A stretch of DNA of 64,000 bases, from NCBI RefSeq assembly GCF_036345175.1, contig NZ_CP107780.1:10602001-10666000 (forward strand), given 5' to 3'. The notes under the pieces were generated by a model. That model was not told where the DNA came from, ran no database searches, and was given only the letters and a program-made list of their open reading frames with translations. The translations under genes were made by a program, and so were the position numbers. The DNA comes from Streptomyces sp. NBC_00576. Lineage in GTDB: Bacteria > Actinomycetota > Actinomycetes > Streptomycetales > Streptomycetaceae. The number at the start of each line of letters is the position of its first letter. Within the stretch, counting starts at the first letter, position 1. Shown here in pieces: positions 45,693 through 55,197 of this stretch.

Positions 45693-47492
45693 TTGATACC
45701 CCACATATCCAGCCGATCCAGACGCACGCTGGTGCTGGCGGCCACGCTCGGCGCCGCCCTCTCGTTCGGCTCCCCGGGCGCCCTCGCGGGCACGCTCCCG
45801 GTCGTCCCCTCCACCACGCCGGCCGCCAAGGCCCACGCTCCGGCCGCCGTGGCGGCTTCCCAGAGTGCGACCTGGGTGGCCGGCACGCGTGCCTACCTCG
45901 TGATCACCGCCCCCGGTGACAGTTCGGCGGTCCAGTCCGCGATCGTGGCAGGCGGCGGCACCGTCTTCTCGAACTTCGACGCCATCGGCGTGATCGTCGC
46001 CCACTCGGCGTCCAGCGGATTCGCCGCCACCATGCGCGGCGTCTCCGGCGTGCAGCAGGTCGGCGCCACGCGCACCTCTGACGTCCCGGCCGACGCCTAC
46101 AACCCGGCGCTCCCGGCCAATCCGGCTCAGGCCTCGACCCCGGCCGGAGAACCGGTCCGGGCCGACATGAGCCAGATCAAGGCCGACCAGGCCTGGGCCG
46201 TGAACCCGGGCTCCGCCTCGGTCAAGGTCGGCGTCCTGGACACCGGTGTGGACGACCAGCACCAGGACCTGGCGCCCAACTTCGATGCGGCCGACTCGGT
46301 CTCCTGCGCCTACGGCAAGCCCGACACCCGTGCCGGCGCCTGGCGGGACGTCGACACACACGGCACCCACGTGGCGGGCACCATCGCCGCGGCGAAGAAC
46401 GGCAAGGGCGTCGTCGGGGTGGCCCCCGGGGTGAAGATCGCCGCGGTCCGGGTCGCCGAGCCGGGCAACGCGTTCTTCTTCGCCGAGAACACCATCTGTG
46501 GCTTCGTCTGGGCGGGTGACCACGGCTTCCAGGTCACCAACAACAGCTATTACACGGACCCGTGGCAGTTCAACTGCCCGGACAACATCGACCAGGCCGC
46601 CATCATCGAGGGCGTCAAGCGCGCCCAGGAGTACGCCGAGGGCAAGGGCTCCCTCCAGATCGCCGCGGCGGGCAACGAGAACTACGACCTCGCCCACAAG
46701 ACGACCGACTCCGCGAGCCCGAACGACTCGACGCCGGTCACCCGCACCATCACCAACGCCTGCCTCGACATCCCGACCGAGCTGCCGGGCGTGGTCACGG
46801 TCGCGGCCAACGGCACGGGCGTCACCAAGGCCTCGTTCTCCAACTACGGGCAGGGCGTCATCGACGTCGCGGCGCCGGGCAGCAACGTGTACTCCACCGT
46901 CCCCGGTGGCGGCTACGGCAGCAAGAGCGGCACCTCGATGGCCACCCCGCACGTGGTCGGCGTGGCGGCACTCATCGCCAGCGCCGACCCGGGCATCACC
47001 CCGGCGCAGCTCCGCGCCAAGCTGGCCGCCCAGGCCAACGACATCGCCTGCCCCTCGGACAGCCGCTGCACGGGCACGACGGCCAACAACTCGTTCTTCG
47101 GCGAGGGACAGGTCGACGCCCTCAAGGCCGTCGGGACCACCCCGCCGCCCGGCAAGTACTTCGAGAACCTCGCGGACTTCGCCATCAACGACAACGCGAC
47201 CGTGGAGAGCCCGATCGCCGTCACCGGCGTGACCGGCAACGCCCCGGCCACCCTCAAGGTGGGTGTGGACATCAAGCACACCTACATCGGTGACCTGAAG
47301 GTCGACCTGGTGGCGCCGGACGGCACCGTCTACACGCTGCACAACCACGCCGGCGGCAGCGCCGACAACATCGCCCAGACCTACACCGTGAACGCCTCCT
47401 CGGAGGTCGCGAACGGTACCTGGAAGCTGCGCGTCAACGACAACGCCGCCTCCGACACAGGCAAGATCGACGCCTGGAACCTGACCTTCTAG
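45693..47492 (+). CDS. Secreted S8 serine peptidase with C-terminal P domain
   Basis: 599 aa. The TTG start lies 5 nt after GGAGG. The signal peptide has SSRSRRTLVLAATLGAAL as its core, then an inhibitor-like propeptide (about 60-130). The peptidase has Asp183 in VLDTGVDDQH, His223 in THGTHVAGT, Asn328 in AAGNEN and Ser415 in GTSMATPHVVG. A proprotein-convertase P domain follows (about 505-599: IAVTGVTGNAPATLKVGVDI...LRVNDNAASDTGKIDAWNL). All catalytic residues are intact. Extracellular proteolysis is expected; the P domain usually aids folding or substrate binding. Confidence 0.93.
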   Translation: MIPHISSRSRRTLVLAATLGAALSFGSPGALAGTLPVVPSTTPAAKAHAPAAVAASQSATWVAGTRAYLVITAPGDSSAVQSAIVAGGGTVFSNFDAIGVIVAHSASSGFAATMRGVSGVQQVGATRTSDVPADAYNPALPANPAQASTPAGEPVRADMSQIKADQAWAVNPGSASVKVGVLDTGVDDQHQDLAPNFDAADSVSCAYGKPDTRAGAWRDVDTHGTHVAGTIAAAKNGKGVVGVAPGVKIAAVRVAEPGNAFFFAENTICGFVWAGDHGFQVTNNSYYTDPWQFNCPDNIDQAAIIEGVKRAQEYAEGKGSLQIAAAGNENYDLAHKTTDSASPNDSTPVTRTITNACLDIPTELPGVVTVAANGTGVTKASFSNYGQGVIDVAAPGSNVYSTVPGGGYGSKSGTSMATPHVVGVAALIASADPGITPAQLRAKLAAQANDIACPSDSRCTGTTANNSFFGEGQVDALKAVGTTPPPGKYFENLADFAINDNATVESPIAVTGVTGNAPATLKVGVDIKHTYIGDLKVDLVAPDGTVYTLHNHAGGSADNIAQTYTVNASSEVANGTWKLRVNDNAASDTGKIDAWNLTF

Positions 47493-48047
47493 CGCAGGGC
47501 CCGGCAACGCCCGCGTACAGCACGCACTGCGCCGGCGACAGCTCCCCGCCCGCGGCCGCGGACAAGGCGGGCTGCGGTCTGATCGGTCAGGGCTGCGAAC
47601 TGCTGGGCGGCAGAGGGCATATGGGCCTCGGCGGCGGTGTACGCCGCGGTCGGGGCCACCATGCCGGAGGCGTCCAGGAAGGCCGCGGACGGCCTGGGGC
47701 CGGTGTCCACTCACCGTGCCTCCCTGAGGAGCTGCAGGGCCGTGTCCGCGCCGCCCGTACGGGCAGCGCGGACACGGCTGCGCGCGCTGCGGCCCCGAGC
47801 AGCGCCAGCCGGCTCGAGCGGCGGGCCGCCGTCCGGCCCGGACCGCGGAGGCGGCCTCGCCGCGGGAGGCCTACGCCTTACGGTTGGCCGGCCCTCAGGG
47901 GTACGACGCAAAAACCGCCCAGGACGCACACCGGCAAGGAGGCCGAATGCGAGGAAGGCGGGGCACCGAGTTCCGCGCACGGTTTCGACCAAGCCCCCTT
48001 CCGTCCGGGCGGCCACGGGTGACGGCTATGCCGAAGGGATCGCCGAC
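47493..48047. other. 555-bp region with possible minus-strand remnant
   Basis: No intact gene. A minus-strand stretch 47500-47710 (DTGPRPSAAFLDASGMVAPT, then AAYTAAEAHMPSAAQQF) has good coding bias but no family and is bounded by a frame change, so it may be a fragment. Confidence 0.3.
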
Positions 48048-48338
48048 GTGGTCCTGTTGAGCATCGCGATGTACGAGGCTGCGGTCTTCCCACTCACCTC
48101 TGATGGGGTGAGCGATGAGAAGCAGGAGGCCCGTTGCACCGTCGCGTACCGGCTGGCCGCCTACGACGGCCTGCCCCGTTCCGTTCGCGTGTCGGCGGCT
48201 GCCGCGCTGGAGGCTCTTGATGACGGAGTGGACGCCGAACGTGCCCGCGCTGCCGTGAAGGAACTGTCGCTCGCGGTATCTGAGTGCCGCAGCGGCCGTT
48301 CTCTGCTGGGTGATGCCTTTGACTCCAGCAGTGGGTAG
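48048..48338 (+). CDS. Small hypothetical protein
   Basis: A 96-aa helical protein with good coding bias. LSIAMYEAAVFPLTSDGVSD leads to RLAAYDGLPRSVRVSAAAAL and RAAVKELSLAVSECRSGRSL. The GTG start has GAAGGGA about 9 nt upstream; ATG 48069 is the alternative. No family recognised. It ends 49 bp before the GGTG repeat tract. Confidence 0.5.
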   Translation: MVLLSIAMYEAAVFPLTSDGVSDEKQEARCTVAYRLAAYDGLPRSVRVSAAAALEALDDGVDAERARAAVKELSLAVSECRSGRSLLGDAFDSSSG

Positions 48339-48374
48339 AGATCACCCAGTTTCTAGGTGTATTGACCCGCAGGG

Positions 48375-48923
48375 TTGTTCACGCGGCTGGTGGGTGGGTG
48401 GGTGGGTGGGTGGGTGGGTGGGTGGGTGGCCCTGGCCGCTGCCCATCCCGACGACGCTGCACTGTACTGCGACGTACTCCTCAACATCGACCCCGAGGCG
48501 CTCGTGCCAGCGTTGATGGCCGACCCCCCTCGAGCACTCGAGATCGTCCGGGCGATGCCCGAGCTTTTGGGCACACACCGATCAACGGCGCGCGGCGAAA
48601 TCGACGCCGTCATCCTGTGGCTGTTCACCGTCGCACGCCACGCCGCCAATACTGGCCAGCTGCACCTGCTCGAGGAAAGCTGCAACGGCGCGTTCACCTG
48701 GGACGCTTTGTGGGATCAGTGGACGCCGCAAGGCAAGATCAGGCCCTGGCTGCGCACCCTGACAGGAGATGCCGCCGGATCGGTCGCAGGAGCACTGCGC
48801 GATCATCCCGACTGCGCACGCCACTTCTCCTCCCTGGCTAGCGAATTGCGAGTTGATCACCGGATCCGCTCGACAGTTTCACCACCTTCGCCGGGCTCGA
48901 CCCGAACCAGCGGTTCAACGTAA
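48375..48923 (+). CDS. Hypothetical protein whose 5' end lies in a tetranucleotide repeat
   Basis: The body (AAAHPDDAALYCDVLLNIDP...LLEESCNGAFTWDALWDQWT) is a normal, well-biased coding sequence of about 165 residues, mostly helical, with no family recognised. The N-terminus depends on the repeat: with the present copy number the frame opens at TTG 48375 and reads (VGGW)n through the tract, or it can start at one of the in-frame GTGs inside it, the last at 48427. No standard ribosome-binding site precedes any of them. The C-terminal about 20 residues lose bias. Confidence 0.5.
   Translation: MFTRLVGGWVGGWVGGWVALAAAHPDDAALYCDVLLNIDPEALVPALMADPPRALEIVRAMPELLGTHRSTARGEIDAVILWLFTVARHAANTGQLHLLEESCNGAFTWDALWDQWTPQGKIRPWLRTLTGDAAGSVAGALRDHPDCARHFSSLASELRVDHRIRSTVSPPSPGSTRTSGST
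48388..48429 (+). repeat. GGTG tetranucleotide tandem repeat (about 10 copies)
   Basis: 42 nt of uninterrupted TGGG/GGTG units, including nine complete TGGG units between 48391 and 48426. The unit length is not a multiple of three, so gain or loss of one copy shifts the reading frame of the gene starting here. The G-triplets also satisfy a G-quadruplex pattern. Confidence 0.95.
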
Positions 48924-49119
48924 AAGTGATTGTCCTTTGTCCACGCCGCGATCGGCCTCGCGCCGAGCGGTGCAGCTCCGTCATGGTCGCCTACGGGTGG
49001 GGCTACCGTGATCCCGGCGTGTAACGCGCAGCCCGTGCTGACATGCCCTGACTCTACGATTGCAGAGGCAGGGCTCTGCGGCTGTAGAGGGTGCTCGAAC
49101 CGAACGGAAGTGGTGTTCC

Positions 49120-50292
49120 ATGCCGAAACGTCACGCGGTGGTGGCCGGGGCCGGAATCGGCGGCCTCACCGCCGCCGTCGCACTGCACCGCCGCGGCTGG
49201 CGCGTCACCGTCTGCGAACGCGCCCCCGAACCCCCCGCCACCGGCGCCGGCATCGGCCTCGCCCCCAACGCCCTGCGCGCACTCGACACCATCGGCGTCG
49301 ACGCCGCCCTCGCCACCGGCAGCGCCGTACCCACGGCGATGGGCGTACGCCGCTCCGACGGCCAGTGGCTCACCCGGACCGACACCGCCGACATGGCAGC
49401 CCGCTACGGCATGCCCCCGATCGCCGTCCCGCGCCCGGCCTTCACCGCCGCCCTGGCCGCCTCTCTGCCGCCGGAGGCCCTCCGCTACGGCACCGCCGTG
49501 ACCGCCGTCGACGACGCCGCGGGCCGCCCGACCATCCGTACGGCAGTCGGCCCGAACCTTCCCGCCGATCTGGTCGTAGCCGCCGACGGCATCCACAGCC
49601 CGCTGCGCCGCGTGTACTTCCCCGCCCACCCCGGCCTGCACTACATCGGCGAGACCGCCTGGCGGACCATCGTGGACGCCCCGGACCTCCGGATACCGGC
49701 CATGAGCGAGACCTGGGGGCGGGGCGAGCGGTTCGGCGTCACCCCGCTCTCCGACGGCCGGTTTTACCTCTACGCCACCGCGGTCCTCCCGGCCGGCACC
49801 CGGTCGGCCGACCCCCGCGCCGAACTCCGGCGCCGCTTCGGCTCGTGGCACGACCCGATTCCGGCCCTGCTGGACCGCGTCCGCCGCCTCGACCCTGCCG
49901 ACGTCCTCCAGAACGACCTCTACGACCTGGCCGCCCCGCTCCCCACCCTGCACCACGGCCGGATCGCCTGGCTGGGCGACGCCGCCCACGCCATGGCTCC
50001 CAACCTCGGCCAGGGCGGTTGCCAGGCCATCGAGGACGCGGTGCTCCTCGCGCACCTGCTTCCCGCCGGAGACGGCACAGACTCCGTCCCGGCCGCCCTC
50101 GCCGCGTACACCGCCGCCCGCCGCGGGCGTACCGACGCCGTGCGCGTCCGCGCCCGCCGGGTCGGCCGCCTGGGCGCCCTGCGTAACCCGCTCGCGGTGG
50201 CGGCCCGCGACCTCGCTGTCCGTGCCACCCCTGCCCGCCTGGCCCTGCGCGGCATGGACGATCTCTTCAACGGATTCCGCCTCCCCGGGTAG
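49120..50292 (+). CDS. FAD-dependent monooxygenase
   Basis: A 390-aa group A flavoprotein hydroxylase. The dinucleotide motif GAGIGGLTAAVALHRRG is at residues about 9-25, with the following acidic CERA. The DG motif is VVAADGIHSPLRR, and the GD motif is AWLGDAAHAMAPNLGQGGCQ. These cover FAD and NAD(P)H binding for hydroxylating aromatic or similar small molecules. It resembles salicylate-hydroxylase-like proteins in streptomycetes. GAACGGAAG lies upstream of the ATG. Monocistronic; the substrate is not inferable. Confidence 0.9.
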   Translation: MPKRHAVVAGAGIGGLTAAVALHRRGWRVTVCERAPEPPATGAGIGLAPNALRALDTIGVDAALATGSAVPTAMGVRRSDGQWLTRTDTADMAARYGMPPIAVPRPAFTAALAASLPPEALRYGTAVTAVDDAAGRPTIRTAVGPNLPADLVVAADGIHSPLRRVYFPAHPGLHYIGETAWRTIVDAPDLRIPAMSETWGRGERFGVTPLSDGRFYLYATAVLPAGTRSADPRAELRRRFGSWHDPIPALLDRVRRLDPADVLQNDLYDLAAPLPTLHHGRIAWLGDAAHAMAPNLGQGGCQAIEDAVLLAHLLPAGDGTDSVPAALAAYTAARRGRTDAVRVRARRVGRLGALRNPLAVAARDLAVRATPARLALRGMDDLFNGFRLPG

Positions 50293-50436
50293 CAGGGACC
50301 GCGAGCCTCTGTCGTCAAAGTCCCGCCGGGCCGCGCGGCCCAGCACCGCTGCTCGCTTCGTTGTCGGACCGCCCGACTGCGTTCAGAACTCGAGCGGACC
50401 TCCGCCTTGCGATGCACGCACCGGACAACACGCGCC

Positions 50437-50757
50437 CTATCGCAAGCCCACAACACCGCCGAGATCAGGACGTGGCTCGGCAAGCACCCCCGCTTCCACG
50501 TCCATTTCACCCCGACCGGTTCCTCCTGGATGAACCAGGTGGAGCGGTGGTTCGGCCTGCTGACCGACAAACCCATCCGCCGCGGCGTCCATACGTCCGT
50601 GAAGGCCCTGGAGGACGACATCACCGCCTGGATCGACACCTGGAACGAGAACCCACGGCCCTTCACCTGGACCAAGACCGCCGACGAGATCCTCAACTCC
50701 CTCGCCGACCACCTCACCAAGGTCGGAACCGACAGCCAGAAAACAGGGCAGAACTAA
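50437..50757 (+). pseudogene. IS630-family transposase, C-terminal fragment (second subgroup)
   Basis: AHNTAEIRTWLGKHPRFHVH, then FTPTGSSWMNQVERWFGLLT, then NPRPFTWTKTADEILNSLAD, is the C-terminal third of an IS630-type transposase of a different subgroup from the 9-kb copy. It retains the third catalytic Glu (QVERWFG). The first two Asp motifs are missing. Confidence 0.8.
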
Positions 50758-51000
50758 CCATCAGGATTTCTGACGCAGCACTCTAGGTGCGGTACGGCAG
50801 GGATGCCGATGCCGATGCCGGTCAGGGTGGAGGAACCGCGGAAGGTTGTTTTCAGGCATCATGCCCCGTGAATTTTTATTTTCACGCCGGCCTTGACATC
50901 ACCCTGCGCCCACGCGGAGTATCTGCCCTGAACCTGTCAGACAGGCAGACAGCCAGTCAGGGCTTCAGGCGTCGGCGACAGGCTCGGAGAGGCTGAGACC

Positions 51001-52752
51001 ATGCACCTTGGTCCGTACGAGCGTCACCTGGAGCTGATCCAGGAGGTCACTCGGACTGCGGCGGTCGGCGACTGCCTCAAACCCTTCACCCGGTCAACCG
51101 GTCAGGAAGCCACCGACGCGGGCATGAGATCGGTACGGACCGCGGCAAAGGTTTTCAGTTCATTGCTGGGACGGCCCTTCGAACTCGACCAACCCGGTCA
51201 GCTGGGCCGGGTGATCACCGAGACCTCCCCGTACGGCATTCACCTGGGCATCAGTTACCCGCGCTGCGATCCGGCGGCCCAGGTTGCGGCGGCCGCGCGG
51301 GCGATGGCGGGGTGGCGTTCCGCCGGACTCCACCAGCGCGCAGGACTGGCCACGGAGATACTGCGTCGGCTGAACATCCGCAGCCATGAGCTTGCCCTCG
51401 CTGTGCACCACACCACCGGCCAGCCCCTCGAGGCGGCGTTCCGGGCCGCCGGGCCACGCGCCCAGGACCACGCACTGGAGACGGTGGCTTACGCCTTCGC
51501 CGAGTGCGCGCGCGTACCGGAAGACCTTCACACAAAGAGTCCGCGCCGCCGAAGGCAGCCGGTGACCATGCAGGGTACCTCCACCCTGGTGCCGCGCGGC
51601 GTGTCGCTGCTCATCGGCTGTCCCGACTACCCCTTGTGGAATGGGTATCCGGGTATGTTCGCCAGCCTCGTGACCGGTAACCCGGTCATCGTGGCACCCC
51701 ATCCGCGAGCCGTGCTGCCACTGGCGATCACCGTGCGCATCGCACGCGAGGTGCTGACGGAGGCCGGCCACGATCCGAATATCGTGACCCTGGCGGTGGC
51801 GCAACCCGAAGAACACCTCTGCCGGAGACTGGCGACAGACCCAGCGGTGCGGATCGTCGACTTCACCGGCTCCGCGCGCTTCGCCGACTGGCTCGAGCAA
51901 CACGCCCGCCAGGCCGCTGTGTTCGCCAGCCGGACCGGACCGAACACGGTGCTGGTGGACTCCACCGAGGACTACCAGGGCCTGGTGCGCGGCCTTGCCC
52001 GTTCCCTGTGCCTGAGCAGTGGCACGGTCCGCACCACGCCGCAGAACATCCTGGTGCCGGCCACAGGCATCGCCACCGATGAGGGGTCGAAGAGCCTCCG
52101 GGACCTCGGTTCCGACCTGTGTGAGGCCATGGAACGACTGCTTGGACATCCAGCTCGCGGGGCGCGGCTGCTGAGCGCGATCGCCGGCGCCGAAGTTCCG
52201 GCGAGCCTGGCACAGGCCGCGCGGTACGGAAGGGTGTTGCACGCTTCCCGGCGGGTGCGCCATCCGGACTGTCCCGCCGCTGATCTGCGCACCCCACTGC
52301 TGGTGCGGTTGGCGGCGCGGGACGAGCAGATCTACGCCCGGGAGTGGCCGGGGCCGGTCGCGTTCCTCGTGGACACCGACTCAACCTCGCACAGTCTGAC
52401 CTTGTTCCGCCGGACCGCGCGCGCCCACGGAGCACTGTACGCCTCGGTCCACTCGACCAATCCGCTGGTGCTGGCAGCCGCTGAAGCCGCGTCACTGGAC
52501 GTCGGCGTGCACCTGGTGCAGAACGTCAGCGACGAGCTTCCGGCCGACCCGACCTCAGGCATCGCGGGCCTCCCCGTCACAGGCGCCCACTTCATCACCG
52601 GACGGTTCCAGGTGATGCTGTCCTGGCGGCATGTCGTCGCAACAGAATCGGGCGGCGCCGCTGCGGCGGGCGAAGCGGCCGGCAAGCCCAAGCCCATACG
52701 CCTGCGGAAGCAGTCGAACACCATCCGCCTCGCCCCGGCTGCTCTGAGCTGA
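51001..52752 (+). CDS. PaaN-like aldehyde dehydrogenase family protein lacking the catalytic Cys
   Basis: A 583-aa protein colinear with PaaN of phenylacetate degradation. The diagnostic blocks are RIVDFTGSARFADWLEQHAR, TGPNTVLVDSTEDY, LSSGTVRTTPQNILVP, and REWPGPVAFLVDTDSTSHSL. In PaaN proteins the third block is SGQMCTTPQN, with Cys as nucleophile; here it is Arg344 (CGC, 52030-52032). No paa genes are adjacent, so it may be a non-catalytic or repurposed homologue. GAGAGG precedes the ATG. Confidence 0.82.
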   Translation: MHLGPYERHLELIQEVTRTAAVGDCLKPFTRSTGQEATDAGMRSVRTAAKVFSSLLGRPFELDQPGQLGRVITETSPYGIHLGISYPRCDPAAQVAAAARAMAGWRSAGLHQRAGLATEILRRLNIRSHELALAVHHTTGQPLEAAFRAAGPRAQDHALETVAYAFAECARVPEDLHTKSPRRRRQPVTMQGTSTLVPRGVSLLIGCPDYPLWNGYPGMFASLVTGNPVIVAPHPRAVLPLAITVRIAREVLTEAGHDPNIVTLAVAQPEEHLCRRLATDPAVRIVDFTGSARFADWLEQHARQAAVFASRTGPNTVLVDSTEDYQGLVRGLARSLCLSSGTVRTTPQNILVPATGIATDEGSKSLRDLGSDLCEAMERLLGHPARGARLLSAIAGAEVPASLAQAARYGRVLHASRRVRHPDCPAADLRTPLLVRLAARDEQIYAREWPGPVAFLVDTDSTSHSLTLFRRTARAHGALYASVHSTNPLVLAAAEAASLDVGVHLVQNVSDELPADPTSGIAGLPVTGAHFITGRFQVMLSWRHVVATESGGAAAAGEAAGKPKPIRLRKQSNTIRLAPAALS

Positions 52753-52869
52753 CACATACAGCAGTCCCTGGTCGTACGGCCCGTCGGTGGCGTCGGTGTC
52801 GGTGTACGCGCGGCTTGGGGCCGCGACGCCCAGCCTCGGTGCCGGGGGGCGTCACGTCAGTTGTCCCCC

Positions 52870-53292
52870 CGGAAGTCCCCCGCTCGATCGCGGGCTCAGC
52901 CGCCTTCCTGATCCTGGACAAGGTCGGTCTGAGCTTGCCGCTCGCCTTGAGTAGATCCTCGAGCGATGTGCTGAAGGCCCGTGCCCGCTCCTCCTCGGTC
53001 TTGAACCTTTAGTTGCCCGGGGTCATCGCGTCCCGGCAGGTACGGCTTTGGCGAGAAACTGCGGCCAACGACGTGGACCACACTTTTCGGATGTTCTGGT
53101 CGGGTACGGGGAAGTAGGCCAGGGCGTCGTCGGCCCGCCGGGCCAACGTGCCGCAGATGTGGCGGAACTTCTTCTCCTCCAGTTGATTTTTCCGTCGTTG
53201 TCGGGCTGCTTTGCGGCCGCCGTGAGCGCCTCGCCGAGTTCGACGAGCGACTCGCCGATCCCTTCGTAGTGCTCGGTCCCGCCATGCGCCAT
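52870..53292 (-). pseudogene. Frameshifted hypothetical gene remnant
   Basis: Three minus-strand frames join into one plausible helical protein: AHGGTEHYEGIGESLVELGE, then LEEKKFRHICGTLARRADDA with LAYFPVPDQNIRKVW, then EEERARAFSTSLEDLLKASG with KLRPTLSRIRKAAEP. At least two frameshifts separate them. No family recognised. Confidence 0.45.
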
Positions 53293-53344
53293 CCAGGCTG
53301 CCGCCTGCGCCGAGCGGATCCTCGCCGAACGGGCCCTCGGAGCG

Positions 53345-53568
53345 GCCTCCACGAGTTCGGCGCGGCGCAGCGCCAAGAAGCTCGGCGTCACGTACTCCTT
53401 CCTGTTCATGAAGGCCAGCGGCGGCGACCAGTTCCGTGAGCTCGCCTCCCTCGTCGACGCAGGGAAGATCCGCCCCATTGTCGACCGCGTCTTCCCGTTC
53501 GACGAGACCCTCCAGGCCATGGAGTACGTCGAGAAGGGCCGGGCGAAGGCCGGGACTGTAAATCGTTC
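53345..53568 (+). pseudogene. Zinc-type alcohol dehydrogenase/quinone oxidoreductase, C-terminal remnant cut by ISL3
   Basis: KKLGVTYSFLFMKASGGDQF, then VDAGKIRPIVDRVFPFDETL, then QAMEYVEKGRAKAG, is the C-terminal part of an MDR-superfamily reductase. It is missing only the last few residues (usually GKVVV...), exactly where the ISL3 left end begins at 53569. The N-terminal two thirds are also absent. Confidence 0.7.
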
Positions 53569-55197
53569 GGCCCTGTCTCACATTCGGTGGTGACGCAGAG
53601 TCGTGAGGGGTCGTTGGCCTCTGTGTGATGGATGTCAACGAGCTTGTGCAGACGGTGTTTTCGGGTCTTTCCCCGCTGGTCATCGAGGATGTGGTCGACG
53701 AGGGCGAGCGGGTCGTGGTGCGGGCACGGACTCCGCAGGACTATGCGGTCTGTCCGGTGTGCGGGGCGTCGTCGGGGCGAGTGCACGGCTATCACTGGCG
53801 GACGGTGGCCGACGTACCGGTCGACGGCCGGCGGGTGGTGGTCCGCGTACGGGTGCGGCGCCTGGTGTGTCCGACACGCGGCTGCCGCCACACCGTCCGC
53901 GAGCAGGTGCCCGGAGTCCTGGAGCGATACCAACGCCGCACAGCCCGTCTGGCCAACCAAGTCAAGGCTGTGGTCAAGGAGTTAGCGGGCCGGGCAGGAG
54001 CATGGTTGCTGGCGATACTCGCGGTGAGTATGTCGCGTCACACGGCCCTGCGCGCCCTGTTGCGCATCCCGTTGCCCACCGGGCGGACGCCGCGCGTGAT
54101 CGGCGTCGATGATTTCGCTCTGCGCCGACGGCACCGCTATGCCACCGTCGTGATCGATGCCGAGACCCACGAGCGGATCGACGTGCTGCCCGACCGGACG
54201 GCCGACACCCTGGAAGCGTGGCTGCGCGAGCATGCGGGCGTCGAGGTCGTGTGCCGGGACGGCTCGGCCACGTAAGCCGAGGCCATCCGCCGCGCCCTGC
54301 CCGAAGCGGTGCAGGTCGCCGATCGATGGCACGTGTGGCACAACCTGTGCGAAGCGGCCCTGAGCGAGGTGAAGGCACACAGCACCTGCTGGGCCGCCGT
54401 GCTGGACGCGCCCCTGTACGACGGGCCACGAACGCAGACGACCCTGGAACGCTGGCATCAGATCCACGACCTGCTCGAGAAAGGTGTGGGCCTGCTCGAG
54501 TGCGCCCGCCGCCTGCAACTGGCCCTGAACACCGTCAAACGCTACGCCCGCGCCGACCGGCCCGAGCGGATGCTCCGCGTCCCCAAATATCGCGCCAGCC
54601 TCGTCGACCCCTACCGCGAGCACCTGCGTAAACGCCGGGCCGAGGACCCCGCCGTCCCCGTCCAGTATCTCTTCGAGGAGATCAAGTCCTTCGGGTTCAC
54701 CGGCTGCCTCAACCTCCTGCACAAGTACATCAACCAAGGCCGCGCGGACGCCGACCGCAGCCACATCTCCCCGCGCAGATTCGCCCGGATGCTGCTGACC
54801 AGGCCCGACAACCTCAAGGCCGAGCATCACGAGCTCCTGGCCAAGCTCACCGCCGCCTGCCCCGAGATGACCCAACTGGCCACCCTCATCCGGGACTTCG
54901 CCCAACTCCTGACGCCTCACGCCGGAAATGCCGACGCACTCACGCACTGGATCGCCCAGGCCCGCGCCGTCGACCTACCTCATCTCCACGCCTTCACCCG
55001 CGGCCTGGAACGAGACCGCGACGCCGTGAACTCCGCCCTCACACTTCCGTACAGCAACGGCCCCACCGAGGGCGTCAACACCAAGACCAAGCGGATCGCG
55101 CGCCAGATGCACGGACGAGCAGGCTTCACCCTCCTCCGCCACCGCATCCTCCTCGGATAGCAACACCCTCTGTCACCACCGAAAGTGAGACAGGGCC
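53569..55197 (+). mobile_element. ISL3-family insertion sequence with both ends
   Basis: Terminal inverted repeats are clear: GGCCCTGTCTCACATTCGGT from the left and, read inward from 55197, GGCCCTGTCTCACTTTCGGT, continuing GGTGAC on both sides. Length is 1629 bp, normal for ISL3. The outer 8 bp are AATCGTTC (left) and GCTCGTTT (right), sharing TCGTT, which may be a decayed 8-bp target duplication. Confidence 0.88.
53625..55160 (+). pseudogene. ISL3-family transposase with in-frame ochre codon
   Basis: About 510 codons in one frame. The N-terminal zinc finger is CPVCGASSGRVHGYHWRTVA plus CPTRGCRH. The DDE core includes RVIGVDDFALRRRHRYATVV (first Asp) and VVCRDGSAT (second Asp). TAA at 54273-54275 replaces the Tyr codon expected in DGSATYAEAIRRALPEAVQV. 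The frame then continues with VADRWHVWHNLCEA and the C-terminal Glu block SNGPTEGVNTKTKRIARQMH. The single substitution is the only defect seen. Confidence 0.9.

Noticed and set aside
45168..47714. 848-codon open frame on the minus strand
   Set aside because: Mostly antisense to the second subtilase. Only its last about 60 codons match anything (the SGNH relic), so it was annotated only there.
48388..48429. Tandem GGTG repeat considered as a CRISPR-like or iteron array
   Set aside because: The unit is 4 nt with no spacers, so it is a microsatellite. No Rep or Cas gene is nearby.
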